Notes: generated by a model not told the origin, from the sequence alone. DNA of 64,000 bases from Pseudomonadaceae bacterium (GCA_024236095.1 JACKLD010000012.1:248001-312000), one strand, 5' to 3'; positions 28,000 to 37,889 are shown, numbered from the stretch's first letter. Translations and numbers: made by a program.

Positions 28000-28273
28000 C
28001 CCATAATAAATCCATACCAGTCCATTTATAAAAGCTTACCGCCCTTTCGCGCAACCTTTTGACATATCGCTCATCAAAAGGATTACCCTCCCGTATTTTC
28101 CGCTCACGTTCCGCCTTTTTCTCAGGAGATGCATTCATCCACTCATCATCGGCAATCCCGATAGTATTCGCAATATCCTGCTCCCAATGCTCTCTGGCCG
28201 TCATCGGTCTCCGGCTCTCCAACAAATCCCGCAATTCCTGCGTCGTCACGGTGGGCTTGTCACTCAGTGCCAT
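27971..28273 (-). CDS. small protein encoded with the Fic protein, possible antitoxin
   Basis: 100 residues, charged and helical, with AAGGGGAG before the ATG. Its order ahead of, and overlap with, the Fic gene resembles VbhA/FicA antitoxins. Those carry the inhibitory motif [S/T]xxxE[G/N]. KKAERERKIREGNPF contains EGN but lacks a Ser or Thr at the exact spacing, so the role is only suggested by context. Confidence 0.6.
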   Translation of the reverse strand: MALSDKPTVTTQELRDLLESRRPMTAREHWEQDIANTIGIADDEWMNASPEKKAERERKIREGNPFDERYVKRLRERAVSFYKWTGMDLLWDEELDGPVR

Positions 28274-28310
28274 GACGTTTTCTCCCCTTGCGGTACGGTT
28301 ATAAGCCTCT

Positions 28311-29570
28311 TTATCTCAAAATCAAGTCTTTCTCCCACACCCCCACATCTTCCGCCCGCAACCGAACATTAAGCCGCCACTCCTCACCTTCCAACACACT
28401 CTCCAACACATCGCCATGGGCATACAGCCACGCCAACCGCTTGCCGTCACTGGCGGGCACCCGCACCTCCAAAACTTGCCATGCCTGCTTCAGTTCCGCC
28501 TCCAACGCCGCCAGCAGGTTGTCCACTCCCTCACCGCTGACCGCCGAAACCCCCAAACCGCCCTCCGGCACCTCCACACCGTCCGCCAGCCTGTCCACCT
28601 TGTTGAACGCCACCACCCGAGGCTTGTCAGCGGCCCCAATCTCACGCAGCACCGCATCCACATCCGCCGCCTGCGCGCGCCAGTCGGGGTTGCTGGCATC
28701 GCGCACTTCCAGCAGCAGGTCGGCCATCACCACCTCTTCCAAGGTTGCCTTAAAGGCTTCCACCAATTCATGCGGAAGGTCGGCCACAAAGCCCACCGTA
28801 TCGGCCAACACAATCTCCAAGCCACCGGGCAGGCGGAACCGCCGCATCAACGGGTCCAGCGTTGCAAACAACGCATCGGCCACCAGCGTGCCCGCCTCCA
28901 CCACGCGGTTGAACAACGTGCTCTTGCCCGCATTGGTGTAGCCCACCAGCGCCACGGTGGGTATCTGCGCCCGCTGACGCGCCACCCGCTGCAAATTGCG
29001 CGTGGCCGCCACATCCGCCAACTCAGCCTTCAACCGCCCAATCCGCGTCTTGATCATCGTGCGGTCAAGGTCAAGCTGTCGTTCCCCCGGCCCGCTGGCC
29101 TTGCCGGTGCCGCCGCGCTGACGCTCAAGGTGGGTCCACTGCCGCACCAAACGGCTTTGCATGTAAGTCTGCCGCGCCAGCTCCACCTGCAGTTTCCCCG
29201 CCCGCGTCCGCGCCCTGGAGGCAAAGATCTCCAAAATCAACCCTGTCCGGTCCAACACCTTGGCCTGCAATCCCACCTCCAGGTTACGCTGCTGACGCGG
29301 GCTCAAACCTGCATCCACCACCACCACTTCAACCCCGTCATCCGCCACCCGCGCTTTCAACTCGTCCACCTTGCCTCCGCCAATCAGCGTGGCAGGGTTG
29401 ATTTTCGACAACCTCACCCCCTCGCCGCACACTACCTCCAACCCCAGCGAATCCGCCAAGTTTTCCGCCTCATGCAACTTGGCCTCCAACGTGCGTACGG
29501 GTGCAACCGCCCCGCTACCGCGCTCCGGCGGCATTTCCACTGCCACCACCATGGCCCTGCCCAAACTCAT
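28311..29570 (-). CDS. hflX: ribosome-associated GTPase HflX
   Basis: 419 residues. The N-terminal HflX domain has LIGGGKVDEL and DAGLSPRQQRNLE, with SGPGERQLDLDRTMIKTRI as linker. The G domain has GYTNAGKSTLFN (G1), LADTVGFVADLPHELVEAFKATLEE (G3) and FNKVDRL (G4). HflX splits stalled ribosomes under stress. Located downstream of hfq as in most Alphaproteobacteria, although separated from it by a terminator hairpin and a repeat. Confidence 0.96.
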   Translation of the reverse strand: MSLGRAMVVAVEMPPERGSGAVAPVRTLEAKLHEAENLADSLGLEVVCGEGVRLSKINPATLIGGGKVDELKARVADDGVEVVVVDAGLSPRQQRNLEVGLQAKVLDRTGLILEIFASRARTRAGKLQVELARQTYMQSRLVRQWTHLERQRGGTGKASGPGERQLDLDRTMIKTRIGRLKAELADVAATRNLQRVARQRAQIPTVALVGYTNAGKSTLFNRVVEAGTLVADALFATLDPLMRRFRLPGGLEIVLADTVGFVADLPHELVEAFKATLEEVVMADLLLEVRDASNPDWRAQAADVDAVLREIGAADKPRVVAFNKVDRLADGVEVPEGGLGVSAVSGEGVDNLLAALEAELKQAWQVLEVRVPASDGKRLAWLYAHGDVLESVLEGEEWRLNVRLRAEDVGVWEKDLILR

Positions 29571-29611
29571 CCCTTGCCTCTACCACGCCCCCATCCAAAA
29601 AGCGACAACCA

Positions 29612-29636
29612 AACAAAAGCGGGCCACCGGCCCGCC
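29612..29636 (-). terminator. terminator between hfq and hflX
   Basis: GCGGGCC-GGT-GGCCCGC followed by TTTTGTTT on the minus strand. It implies that hflX has its own promoter or depends on read-through. Confidence 0.7.
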
Positions 29637-29692
29637 TACGCCGCAGGCGTCATTCCAGCAAAAGCGGGAATCCAGCTTGTCTGGAACAACGC
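29634..29692. repeat. short intergenic repeat (family B-like)
   Basis: CGCCGCAGGCGTCATTCCAGC AAAAGCGGGAATCCAGC: a short member of the GTCATTCC...GGAATCC palindromic family seen at 11364 and 57289. Confidence 0.6.
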
Positions 29693-29704
29693 TTTCCCCG
29701 CTGC

Positions 29705-29944
29705 CTACTCTTCCTGCCCCTGCATCAAATCATAAATACTGAACGCATCCTGCGGCATCACGGTAGCAATGGCATGCATCATCACCAGCTGGGTAATTCC
29801 GTCACGCGCCAGCGTCAGCGTGTGGCTGTCCGCCCATGTCATCGTCCCCGAGAGCTTGACCCCGTTGGTCAAAAACACCGTCACCGGCGCATGCCCCTTC
29901 ACCAAATGCTGCATGAATGCCGCCTGCAGGCTGTTGTCGCTCAT
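29705..29944 (-). CDS. hfq: RNA chaperone Hfq, divergent
   Basis: 79 residues. Sm1 (APVTVFLTNGVKLSGTMTWAD) and Sm2 (ITQLVMMHAIATVMP) are clear, and Gln of the proximal face (SLQAAF) is present. Unusual: the near-universal YKH of Sm2 is MMH, Asp9 is Ala and the rim arginines are reduced to one Lys (HLVKGHAP). Sm2 YKH contacts the U-rich 3' ends of sRNAs, so RNA preference may differ. It sits between trkH and hflX, the conserved order. Confidence 0.9.
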   Translation of the reverse strand: MSDNSLQAAFMQHLVKGHAPVTVFLTNGVKLSGTMTWADSHTLTLARDGITQLVMMHAIATVMPQDAFSIYDLMQGQEE

Positions 29945-30068
29945 GTAAGAACCCTTGTTTTTATATCTTGTTGTGGGCTTGTTTGCACCCTACGCCAGCC
30001 CGACGCTGCCTGCCAGCCCCTCCCCCGCCACTCGCCACAGGCGCTGCGGCAATTGCGCCACCATTTCC

Positions 30069-31517
30069 TCAAGGCCGCCAAAAACGCGGGACAAACACCA
30101 AAATCACCGTATAAAGCTCCAGCCGCCCCAACAGCATCGCCCAGGTCAAAATCACCTTGGCGGCTTGCGGAAGCCCGGCAAAGTTACCGGCAGGCCCGGC
30201 TTCTCCCAACGCGGGCCCAACATTCCCGAGGGTGGCAATGCTGGTGGAAAACGCCGTCACGATATCCACTCCGGTAGCCGCCACCAACACGCTCACCACC
30301 GCAAAGGTCAAGATATACAAGCCCGCATACGCCGCCACCGCCTGCATCACCACGGGCGAAACCACCGCCTTGCCCACCTTCACCGGCCGCACCGCAAACG
30401 GGTGCAGTAGGCGGAACAACTCCTGCCGCCCTTCCTGCACGATCACCCAAATGCGCAACACCTTCATGCCGCCGCTGGTGCTTCCCGAGCACCCGCCCAT
30501 GAACATCAACACCAACAGGCCAATCACCAATCCCACCGGCCATTGGCTGTAATCAACATTGGTAAAACCGGTGGTGGAAATCAGGGAGATCACATTGTAC
30601 GCCCCCAGCCACAGCCCATGGCCAAAGGGCAAAAGCCCTTCCAGCGCCAACACCAGCGCAATGCACAAGGCCGCCCCGCCAATCACCGCCAACATCACTT
30701 TCAACTCAATGTCGTTGTAGGCTTTGGCCCCCCAGCCGGAAAACAACCGGTAATGCAGCGTAAAATTCACCGCCGCCGCCAACATGAACACCATGCACAC
30801 CCCTTCCAGAAACACGTTCCCCGCAAAGTATCCGAAACTGGCATCATGGGTTGAAAACCCGCCGGAAGAAAGCGTCGTCATCGCATGACATACCGCGTCA
30901 AATCCGTTCATCCCGCCCAACCAATAAAGCCCGCCGCACAACGCGGTAAACACGAAATACACCAGCCACAAGGCCTGTGCGGTCTGACGCAAGCGCGGCT
31001 GCAACTTGTCTTTGGTCACGCCGGGCAACTCGCTGCGATACATCTGCATGCCACCCACCCCCAAAAACGGCAGCACCGCCACCGCCAACACCACAATCCC
31101 CATGCCGCCCAGCCACTGCAGCAGGCTGCGCCACAACAACACCCCATGCCCCTTGGCATCCAAACCGGTCATGATAGTCGCACCGGTGGTGGTCAACCCG
31201 CTCACGGCTTCAAACCATGCGTCCGCCCAGGTAGGCGCAGCGTGGGTCACATACAGCGGCCATGCGGCCAGAATGCTCAACCCCGCCCAACTCAAAAAGG
31301 TAATCAAGAACCCTTCCCGATGCCCCAACTCCAGCTCGCGGTCCTTGTTCATCACCACCAGCAAACCGCCCAATGCCAGCACCATCAGGCCACACACCAT
31401 AAACTGCGTGCCGTCCTTGTCACCGAAGTACACGCCAGCCAGCCCGGGCAACAACATAAAGCTGCCCAACCCCGCCGTCAGCAACCCCATAATGTAAGCC
31501 ACCGCCGCCAGATTCAT
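30069..31517 (-). CDS. trkH: Trk potassium uptake transporter TrkH
   Basis: 482 residues with about ten membrane helices. Four pore loops with the filter glycine are visible: TTTGATIM, TLSSGGFST, STTGFTNVD and ATLGNVGPALG. It forms the K+ translocating subunit and needs the cytosolic ring protein TrkA, whose gene overlaps it by ATGA (31515-31518). The end LGRLELYTVILVFVPRFWR is typical. Confidence 0.95.
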   Translation of the reverse strand: MNLAAVAYIMGLLTAGLGSFMLLPGLAGVYFGDKDGTQFMVCGLMVLALGGLLVVMNKDRELELGHREGFLITFLSWAGLSILAAWPLYVTHAAPTWADAWFEAVSGLTTTGATIMTGLDAKGHGVLLWRSLLQWLGGMGIVVLAVAVLPFLGVGGMQMYRSELPGVTKDKLQPRLRQTAQALWLVYFVFTALCGGLYWLGGMNGFDAVCHAMTTLSSGGFSTHDASFGYFAGNVFLEGVCMVFMLAAAVNFTLHYRLFSGWGAKAYNDIELKVMLAVIGGAALCIALVLALEGLLPFGHGLWLGAYNVISLISTTGFTNVDYSQWPVGLVIGLLVLMFMGGCSGSTSGGMKVLRIWVIVQEGRQELFRLLHPFAVRPVKVGKAVVSPVVMQAVAAYAGLYILTFAVVSVLVAATGVDIVTAFSTSIATLGNVGPALGEAGPAGNFAGLPQAAKVILTWAMLLGRLELYTVILVFVPRFWRP

Positions 31518-32863
31518 CAGAACATCGCCTCAACGTCGGCCAGCTTTTCCAGCGTGGCAAACAACACCACATGGTCTTGGGCCTGGATGATCGCGTTGCC
31601 GTCATTCATCACCACCCGCCCGTCGGGCTTCACCACACAGCCCAACATGGTGTCGGGCGGCAGCACGATGTCCCGCAGGTGGCTGCCCGCCACCGGCGCG
31701 TCGGCCCGCACCAAAAGCTCCAGAATCTCGCCGGTGCTGTCGCGCATCGCATGCACGCTGCGCACCTGTCGCGGGCGGATATGCCGCAAGATGCTGCTGA
31801 TGGTAATCTGCTTCGGCGGCATGATTTTGCTAAGCCCCATACTCTCGGCCAAGGGGATGAACGACGAGCGGTTCACCAACGTCATCACCTTGGGCACCCC
31901 CATCTGCTTCACCATCACGCTGGCCAACACGTTCACCGCGCTGTCGCTGGTACAGGCCACCACCGCGTCCATTTTGCGCACGTTCTCCTGAACCATCAGC
32001 TGACGACTTAACGCATCACCGTGCAACACGGTGGCATGGGCCACCTTTTCCGCCAGCACCGCGCAGCGCGCGGGGTCGTCGTCCAACACCCGCACCCGTT
32101 GGCCACCCTCTTCCAGCAATTGTACGAGGTTCACCCCCACACGGCCGCCCCCCATCACCAATACGTCTTGCAAGGGCTTTTCATTCTCCACCAGCAGCGG
32201 CGTCACCTTGGGCAGATCATCCTTCGCCACCACCAAGTACACCTCGTCACCCGCCTCCAAATGGTCGCTGCCGGTGGGCATGATAAGCCTCCCGTCACGG
32301 CGCACCGCCAAAAGGTGGAACGGCATCGCTTCACGGTTCCAGCTTTTCAAGCGCTGGCCCAACAGCGGCGCCTTGTCGGAAACATAACACCCCACCACCA
32401 GTGCCGCCCCGTTGCCGATGGGCGAAACGTCAAACGCGCCGGGCACCAGCATGGTGCGGTACAAATGCTCGGCCACTTCGCGCTCGGGCGAGATAATCAC
32501 GTCGATCGGCACATTGTGCGGGGTGTAAAGCGGGCTGTTTTCCAGCTCCAGATACCCCTCCTCGCGCACGCGGGCAATCTTCTTGGGTATCTGGAACAAC
32601 GCGTGCGCCATTTCGCACGCCACCATGTTCACCTCGTCCTGCCGCGTCACCGCGATCAGCACGTCGGCGCTTTTGGCGCCGGCCTCAGCCAGCACGCGGG
32701 GGTTGGCACCATTGCCTTCCACCGTTTGCACGTCCATCTGCTCGGAAATCTTGGCCAGCCGTTCGGCTTGCCCGTCAATCACCACCACGTTATGGCCTTC
32801 GTCGTCCAGCATTTGGGCGATGCTCAACCCGACTTCTCCGGCCCCGACAATGATGATTTTCAT
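31517..32863 (-). CDS. trkA: Trk system potassium regulatory subunit TrkA
   Basis: 448 residues with two RCK/TrkA-N domains: the first with GAGEVGLSIAQML, the second with MGGGRVGVNLVQLL, each followed by a TrkA-C domain. Binds NAD(H)/ATP and gates TrkH. It follows ntrX by about 90 bp with a terminator-like hairpin between them and overlaps trkH by 4 bp. Confidence 0.95.
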   Translation of the reverse strand: MKIIIVGAGEVGLSIAQMLDDEGHNVVVIDGQAERLAKISEQMDVQTVEGNGANPRVLAEAGAKSADVLIAVTRQDEVNMVACEMAHALFQIPKKIARVREEGYLELENSPLYTPHNVPIDVIISPEREVAEHLYRTMLVPGAFDVSPIGNGAALVVGCYVSDKAPLLGQRLKSWNREAMPFHLLAVRRDGRLIMPTGSDHLEAGDEVYLVVAKDDLPKVTPLLVENEKPLQDVLVMGGGRVGVNLVQLLEEGGQRVRVLDDDPARCAVLAEKVAHATVLHGDALSRQLMVQENVRKMDAVVACTSDSAVNVLASVMVKQMGVPKVMTLVNRSSFIPLAESMGLSKIMPPKQITISSILRHIRPRQVRSVHAMRDSTGEILELLVRADAPVAGSHLRDIVLPPDTMLGCVVKPDGRVVMNDGNAIIQAQDHVVLFATLEKLADVEAMF

Positions 32864-32899
32864 GCGCGCAACTTCTTGTTATGCCCGCACCATAGCCGA

Positions 32900-32926
32900 A
32901 AGAAAGGCCCTTGCAAACAGGGCCAT
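32900..32926 (-). terminator. terminator after ntrX
   Basis: GGCCCT and AGGGCC stem with a seven-base loop, followed by TTTCTTTC on the minus strand, in the ntrX-trkA gap. Confidence 0.6.
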
Positions 32927-32952
32927 TCAATCTCGGGCAACAGACAGTGGCC

Positions 32953-34314
32953 CTAGGCCCCCATCCCCACCGGCCCTTCCACCCGCGCATCCACGGCGAG
33001 GGACTTTAGCTTGCGGTGCAACGCGCTGCGCTCCATGCCGACAAAGTCGGCGGTGCGGCTCACGTTGCCGCCAAAACGCATCAGCTGGCTGGTCAGGTAG
33101 TTTTTCTCGAACAACTCGCGGGCCTGCCGCAGCGGCATGGTCACGGCGGCCTCCATCACGTTGTCGCTCACCACGTCGCCCTTGGTCAGTTCGGGCGGCA
33201 ACATATCTGGCACGATCATCTTGCCCGGATGCATGATGATCAGCCATTCGCACAGGTTCTTCAACTGGCGGATGTTCCCCGGCCAGGTATAGCTGGTCAG
33301 CACCGCCATGGTCGGCGGAGCGATGCGCGGCATGCTGTTGGCGTCCGGCGACATCACTTTCAAGAAGTGCTGCACCAGCGTGGGAATATCCACACTGCGG
33401 CTGCGCAACGACGGCATGGTGATCGGCACCACGCTCATGCGGTAAAACAGGTCGGCGCGGAATTTTTGCGCATCAATCATCACCTTCAAGTCCTTGCTGG
33501 TGCTGGAGATCACCCGCACATCGGTCTCGGCCGACATCCCCGTGTTGGGGTCGGGCAACATGCCGTCCTGAAGGAACTTCAGCATCCGTGCCTGCATGGC
33601 GGGCCCCAGGTCGGAAACCTCGTCCAGAAACAGCGTGCCGCCGCGCGCCTGCGCCACGATGGTGGACAGCGCGCTTTCAAAGGTGCTTTCGGTCACCGCG
33701 CCGGGTGCCAGCACCACAAACGGACGGTCGGCCCGGCGGCTGCCTTTATGGATAAGCCGCGCGACAATTTCCTTGCCGGTGCCGTTTTCACCCATCAGCA
33801 TCACGCGGGAATCGCCCGGCGCCACCTGCTTCACCGTCTGGCGCACCGTGGCGATTTCCGATGAAACCCCCAGCAACTCCTGCACTTCACCGCTCTTGGC
33901 GCGCAACAGATAGTTCTCCTTGCGCAGTTGCGCTTCACGGATGGCACGGCCCACCGTCAGCAGCAAACGCTCCACACCCGGCGGCTTCTCAATAAAGTCG
34001 TAGGCACCTTTGATAGTCGCCTGCACGGCGGTCTCGATCGTGCCGTGACCCGACACCATGATGATCGGCAGATCCGGCGCACGCCGCTTCAGACGTGAAA
34101 GCACCTCCAGGCCGTCCATGCCTTCCATCCACACGTCCAGCAACACCAGATGCGGCACCCGCTCGCTCACCGAGTCCAAGCATTGCTGGCCGCTTTCGGC
34201 ATACCGCACGTGGTAGCCGTCATCTTCCAAAATCCCGCCCAGCGCGGTGCGCACTTCGGCTTCGTCGTCAACAACCAGAATCTCATACTTAACCGGCAAC
34301 GGGTTCGGGTTCAT
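32953..34314 (-). CDS. ntrX: nitrogen-regulation response regulator NtrX
   Basis: 453 residues from ATG 34314 (AAAGGAG, 10-base spacer); a TTG nine bases upstream is weaker. Receiver domain with LVVDDEAEVR, the phosphorylatable Asp in LLDVWMEGMDG and KP at the end; AAA+ domain with Walker A GENGTGKE and Walker B GGTLFLDEVSDL; C-terminal Fis-type helix-turn-helix (GGNVSRTADFVGMERSALHRKLKSL). The sigma54-contact GAFTGA loop is absent (TFESALSTIVAQARGG), as in other alphaproteobacterial NtrX. It overlaps ntrY by 26 bp. Confidence 0.95.
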   Translation of the reverse strand: MNPNPLPVKYEILVVDDEAEVRTALGGILEDDGYHVRYAESGQQCLDSVSERVPHLVLLDVWMEGMDGLEVLSRLKRRAPDLPIIMVSGHGTIETAVQATIKGAYDFIEKPPGVERLLLTVGRAIREAQLRKENYLLRAKSGEVQELLGVSSEIATVRQTVKQVAPGDSRVMLMGENGTGKEIVARLIHKGSRRADRPFVVLAPGAVTESTFESALSTIVAQARGGTLFLDEVSDLGPAMQARMLKFLQDGMLPDPNTGMSAETDVRVISSTSKDLKVMIDAQKFRADLFYRMSVVPITMPSLRSRSVDIPTLVQHFLKVMSPDANSMPRIAPPTMAVLTSYTWPGNIRQLKNLCEWLIIMHPGKMIVPDMLPPELTKGDVVSDNVMEAAVTMPLRQARELFEKNYLTSQLMRFGGNVSRTADFVGMERSALHRKLKSLAVDARVEGPVGMGA

Positions 34315-36550
34315 GGCCAGCAATCTCCTTTATATTGGGGGCTGGCTTGCGGGCAAAGGTCAGTTCCACCGCCGTCCCGCCTTCGGGTTGCCGTCTGAGT
34401 TTCACCTGTCCGCCGTGCTCATCCATAACCTTGCGCACAATGGCCAGTCCCAAACCGGTTCCCTTCTTGCGGGTGGTGACGTAGGGGTCGAACAGTTTGT
34501 TCACATCCACGTCGGCGGGCAATCCCTTGCCGTTATCCAGCACCAGTACCTGCAGACTATCAGGATGTTGCTTTTTGACAACAACCTTGATGCGTCCTTG
34601 CCCATCCTTTTGGCACTCATGTTCTTCCACGGCATTCACCGCGTTTTCAATCACGTTCACCAGCACGCGGTTCACCTGCCCGCGGTCGCACCATATCTCG
34701 GCCTCGTCACGCGGCACGTCAAGCTCCGTCTCAAACGCCACTTTGCTGCGGGCGTTCTCCTGCAGCACCACCACCTGCTCCACCATGTCCACCAGGTTTT
34801 CCGGCTGGAACACCGCCTCCGGCATCCGTGCAAAATCGCTGAACTCGTTGGTCATCCGGCGCATGTCTTCGGTTTGCTGCACGATGGTGGTAGTCAGCTC
34901 GCCAAACAGTTTCTGGTCATCCTCCGGCAGCATTTTCAGATAACGCCGCTTCAACCGCTCGGCCGAAAGCTGGATCGGCGTCAACGGGTTCTTGATCTCA
35001 TGGGCCAGCCTGCGCGCCACATCGCGCCATGCCGCCAAACGCTGGGCACCGATCAGCGGGGTAATGTCATCGCAGGTCATCACCACACTGCCCACGCGCC
35101 CGCCTTCCACATATTGCGGCACCATGCGCACCAACAGGGTCTTGTGCTCGCCGTGTTCGTCGTCTTCCAGCTTCACCTGCTGCTGCGCCAACGGGCGCGG
35201 ATGCGCCACAAACCCTTCCCACACCTCGGCCAGCGGCGTGCAGCAGCGGCCCAATTTGCTGCCGGTTTTCACCCCCAAAAGCTCTTTGGCGGTGTGGTTG
35301 GCACTGCGGATGGTGCCGTGTCCGTCCACGCTCAACACCGCCGCCGTCACCCCGGTCAGCACCGCTTCCATCTGCTTGCGGCGTTCATCAAGCTCGCGGT
35401 TTTTGCGCTCCACCAATTCACGCTGGTTGGCCAGCTGGTGGGTCATGCGGTTGAAGGCCTGCGTCAACACCCCCAACTCATCATCGTCATTGGGCGTCAG
35501 GCGCACGGTCAAATCGCCTGCACTCACGCGGTTGGTACCGTGCACCAGCGCGGTGACCGGGCGTACAATCTTGTTGGCCAGGCGTATCCCGCTCCAAATC
35601 GCCCCCGCCAGCGCCACCACGCTCAACAAAACCATCAGCAGACTCACCACCAGCCGCACATAAGTGCGTGAGGCCAGCAGCCGCTCATATTCGCTGAACG
35701 CCGCATTGGTCTGGTCCACCCGTGCCAGCACGGCGGGGTTGATCCACCGCTGCCCCACCATCCACACGCCTTGCCGTACCGGCACCACCGCCAACACCCG
35801 CCCGTCCTGCGTGCTGCGGGTGGCGCCGCCAGGGGCCATGGCACCTTGCAGACTGGTCAACACCTCGGCGCTCAATCCTACCACCGCCAAGCTGTTGCCC
35901 TGGTTGATGATATCCCCATGTTCGTTCACCAGCGCCAAGGCATCCAGCCGCCGTTCGTCCATCTGACCGCGCAGCCAGTCGTTCACCGTGGCACTGTCCA
36001 ACATCCATGCCCGTTCACGCAGCACCGGCTCGCGGGAGAGCGCCTGCAACTCCAGCACCAGCCCGCGCTCGTTCTCTTCCATGTAGGCTTCGGCCACCTG
36101 CAAACTGCCCTCCAGCGCACGGTTCACTTTGGTGGAAAACCAACTCTCGATCCCCAAATTCAGCAAATAAATCGCCACCGCCGCAACCAGCAAGGTGGGC
36201 ACCACCGCCAGAATGCTGAAAATCCCCAGCAACCGTACATGCAGCTTGCCGCCGCGCAAGCGCCCCCGCCGGTCCAGAAACATCACCAGCAGCCGCCGCA
36301 GCGCAAACAACACCACCACGCCGATGACAATCAGGTTCAAGCTCATCAGCCCAAGGTAGGCGGGCCCCGGCATGTCGGGATTATACACCGACCACACCGC
36401 CAACAACGGCAACCCCAGCACCGCCAGCACGCCAAGCCCCAGCACGCTCACCCGCAAAAAACGGTAAAACCAATGCCGCTCACGCCCACCATGCCTGCGG
36501 TTGGGCACCAACGGTGCAGGCACCTCGGCCAGCGACTTGTTTGTTTCCAT
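34289..36550 (-). CDS. ntrY: nitrogen-regulation sensor kinase NtrY
   Basis: 753 residues: about four N-terminal membrane helices with a periplasmic sensory region, HAMP (around VRPVTALVHGTNRVSAGDL), PAS, HisKA with RRLAHEIKNPLTPIQLSAERL, and HATPase with NVIENAVNAVEE, DNGKGLP and TGLGLAIVRKVMDEHGG. Phosphorylates NtrX. The usual upstream ntrB-ntrC pair is missing; the divergent neighbour is gmd. Confidence 0.96.
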   Translation of the reverse strand: METNKSLAEVPAPLVPNRRHGGRERHWFYRFLRVSVLGLGVLAVLGLPLLAVWSVYNPDMPGPAYLGLMSLNLIVIGVVVLFALRRLLVMFLDRRGRLRGGKLHVRLLGIFSILAVVPTLLVAAVAIYLLNLGIESWFSTKVNRALEGSLQVAEAYMEENERGLVLELQALSREPVLRERAWMLDSATVNDWLRGQMDERRLDALALVNEHGDIINQGNSLAVVGLSAEVLTSLQGAMAPGGATRSTQDGRVLAVVPVRQGVWMVGQRWINPAVLARVDQTNAAFSEYERLLASRTYVRLVVSLLMVLLSVVALAGAIWSGIRLANKIVRPVTALVHGTNRVSAGDLTVRLTPNDDDELGVLTQAFNRMTHQLANQRELVERKNRELDERRKQMEAVLTGVTAAVLSVDGHGTIRSANHTAKELLGVKTGSKLGRCCTPLAEVWEGFVAHPRPLAQQQVKLEDDEHGEHKTLLVRMVPQYVEGGRVGSVVMTCDDITPLIGAQRLAAWRDVARRLAHEIKNPLTPIQLSAERLKRRYLKMLPEDDQKLFGELTTTIVQQTEDMRRMTNEFSDFARMPEAVFQPENLVDMVEQVVVLQENARSKVAFETELDVPRDEAEIWCDRGQVNRVLVNVIENAVNAVEEHECQKDGQGRIKVVVKKQHPDSLQVLVLDNGKGLPADVDVNKLFDPYVTTRKKGTGLGLAIVRKVMDEHGGQVKLRRQPEGGTAVELTFARKPAPNIKEIAGHEPEPVAG

Positions 36551-36712
36551 CGGCGCACTCTAGCGCCAAACACGCCCAACAACCACAACGCCTGCCCATT
36601 CCCCCCGCAGAGCTGTGTCTTGTGTACAATGAAACATCGCCGTCCTCATACAGGTTGCCCCCTCTCCCCCAAACCTGCTATAACCCCCGCCGACAACAAG
36701 GAACCATCGCCC

Positions 36713-37798
36713 ATGAAATCCGCCCTCATCACCGGCATTACCGGCCAAGACGGCTCTTATCTTGCCGAACTGCTGCTCTCCAAAGGCTACACCGTCCATG
36801 GCATCATCCGCCGCGCCAGCAACTTCAATACCGATCGCATCGACCACATCTACCAAGACCCACACCTCAAAGGCGCCAACCTAAAGCTGCATTATGGCGA
36901 CCTCACCGACGCCTCCAGCCTCCGCCGCCTGATCGAAACCACCAAACCGGATGAAATCTACAACCTCGCCGCGCAAAGCCACGTCAAGGTCAGCTTCGAA
37001 CTGCCCGAGTTCACCGCCGACACCGACGCGCTCGGCGCCCTGCGCCTGTTCGAGGCCGCCCGCGACGTCGAGGCCAACACCGGCCGTAAAATCCGCATCT
37101 ACCAGGCCGGAACCTCCGAGATGTACGGCGCCACGCCTCCCCCGCAGAACGAGACCACCCCCTTCTACCCCCGCAGCCCTTACGCGGCCAGCAAGGTGGC
37201 TGCCCACTGGTACGGCGTGAACTACCGCGAGGCCTACAACATGTTCATTTGCAACGGCATTCTCTTCAACCATGAAAGCCCCCGCCGTGGGGAAACCTTC
37301 GTCACCCGCAAAATCACCCGCGCATTGGGCCGTATCAAGGTCGGCCTGCAAAACAAACTCTATCTCGGCAACCTCGATGCCAAACGCGACTGGGGCTTTG
37401 CCGGCGACTTCGTGGAAGGCATGTGGCGGATGCTGCAACAAGACAAACCGGATGATTACGTGCTGGCCACCGGCGAGGCCCACAGCGTGCGCGAGTTCCT
37501 CGACGCCTCCTTCGGCCTGTTAAACATGAACTGGAACGACTACGTGGAAATCGATCCCCGTTACTTCCGCCCCACCGAGGTCGATAACCTGCAAGGCGAC
37601 GCCAGCAAAGCCCAAAAGAAACTCGGCTGGCAACCCAAAGTCGGCTTCAGCCAACTGGTGGAAATGATGGTCGCCCACGACCTCGCCCTCGCCGAGCAGG
37701 AAAAAACCCTCGCCGACGCCGGCCATAACCTTTCCCTGCGCGGCGCCGCCGACGGCGTCGATTCCCGCGGCCTCAAACTCAAACCCAACGCCGCTTAA
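36713..37798 (+). CDS. gmd: GDP-mannose 4,6-dehydratase
   Basis: 361 residues from ATG 36713. Converts GDP-D-mannose to GDP-4-keto-6-deoxymannose. SDR fold with NADP motif GITGQDGSYLAELLL, RRASNFNTDRIDHIY, the catalytic YAASK (TSEMYG upstream gives the Thr/Ser-Glu), and the ending typical of Gmd (DYVEIDPRYFRPTEVDNLQG) plus about 30 extra residues. First gene of the plus-strand glycan cluster, followed by fcl. Confidence 0.96.
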   Translation: MKSALITGITGQDGSYLAELLLSKGYTVHGIIRRASNFNTDRIDHIYQDPHLKGANLKLHYGDLTDASSLRRLIETTKPDEIYNLAAQSHVKVSFELPEFTADTDALGALRLFEAARDVEANTGRKIRIYQAGTSEMYGATPPPQNETTPFYPRSPYAASKVAAHWYGVNYREAYNMFICNGILFNHESPRRGETFVTRKITRALGRIKVGLQNKLYLGNLDAKRDWGFAGDFVEGMWRMLQQDKPDDYVLATGEAHSVREFLDASFGLLNMNWNDYVEIDPRYFRPTEVDNLQGDASKAQKKLGWQPKVGFSQLVEMMVAHDLALAEQEKTLADAGHNLSLRGAADGVDSRGLKLKPNAA

Positions 37799-37889
37799 AC
37801 ACGAAACCCGTCACGCCCCCTCCTTCGTCATGCAGGCGAAGGCCGAAACCCAGGGCGATAGACACGACAATGAAAGAAGGAGCCCACCC

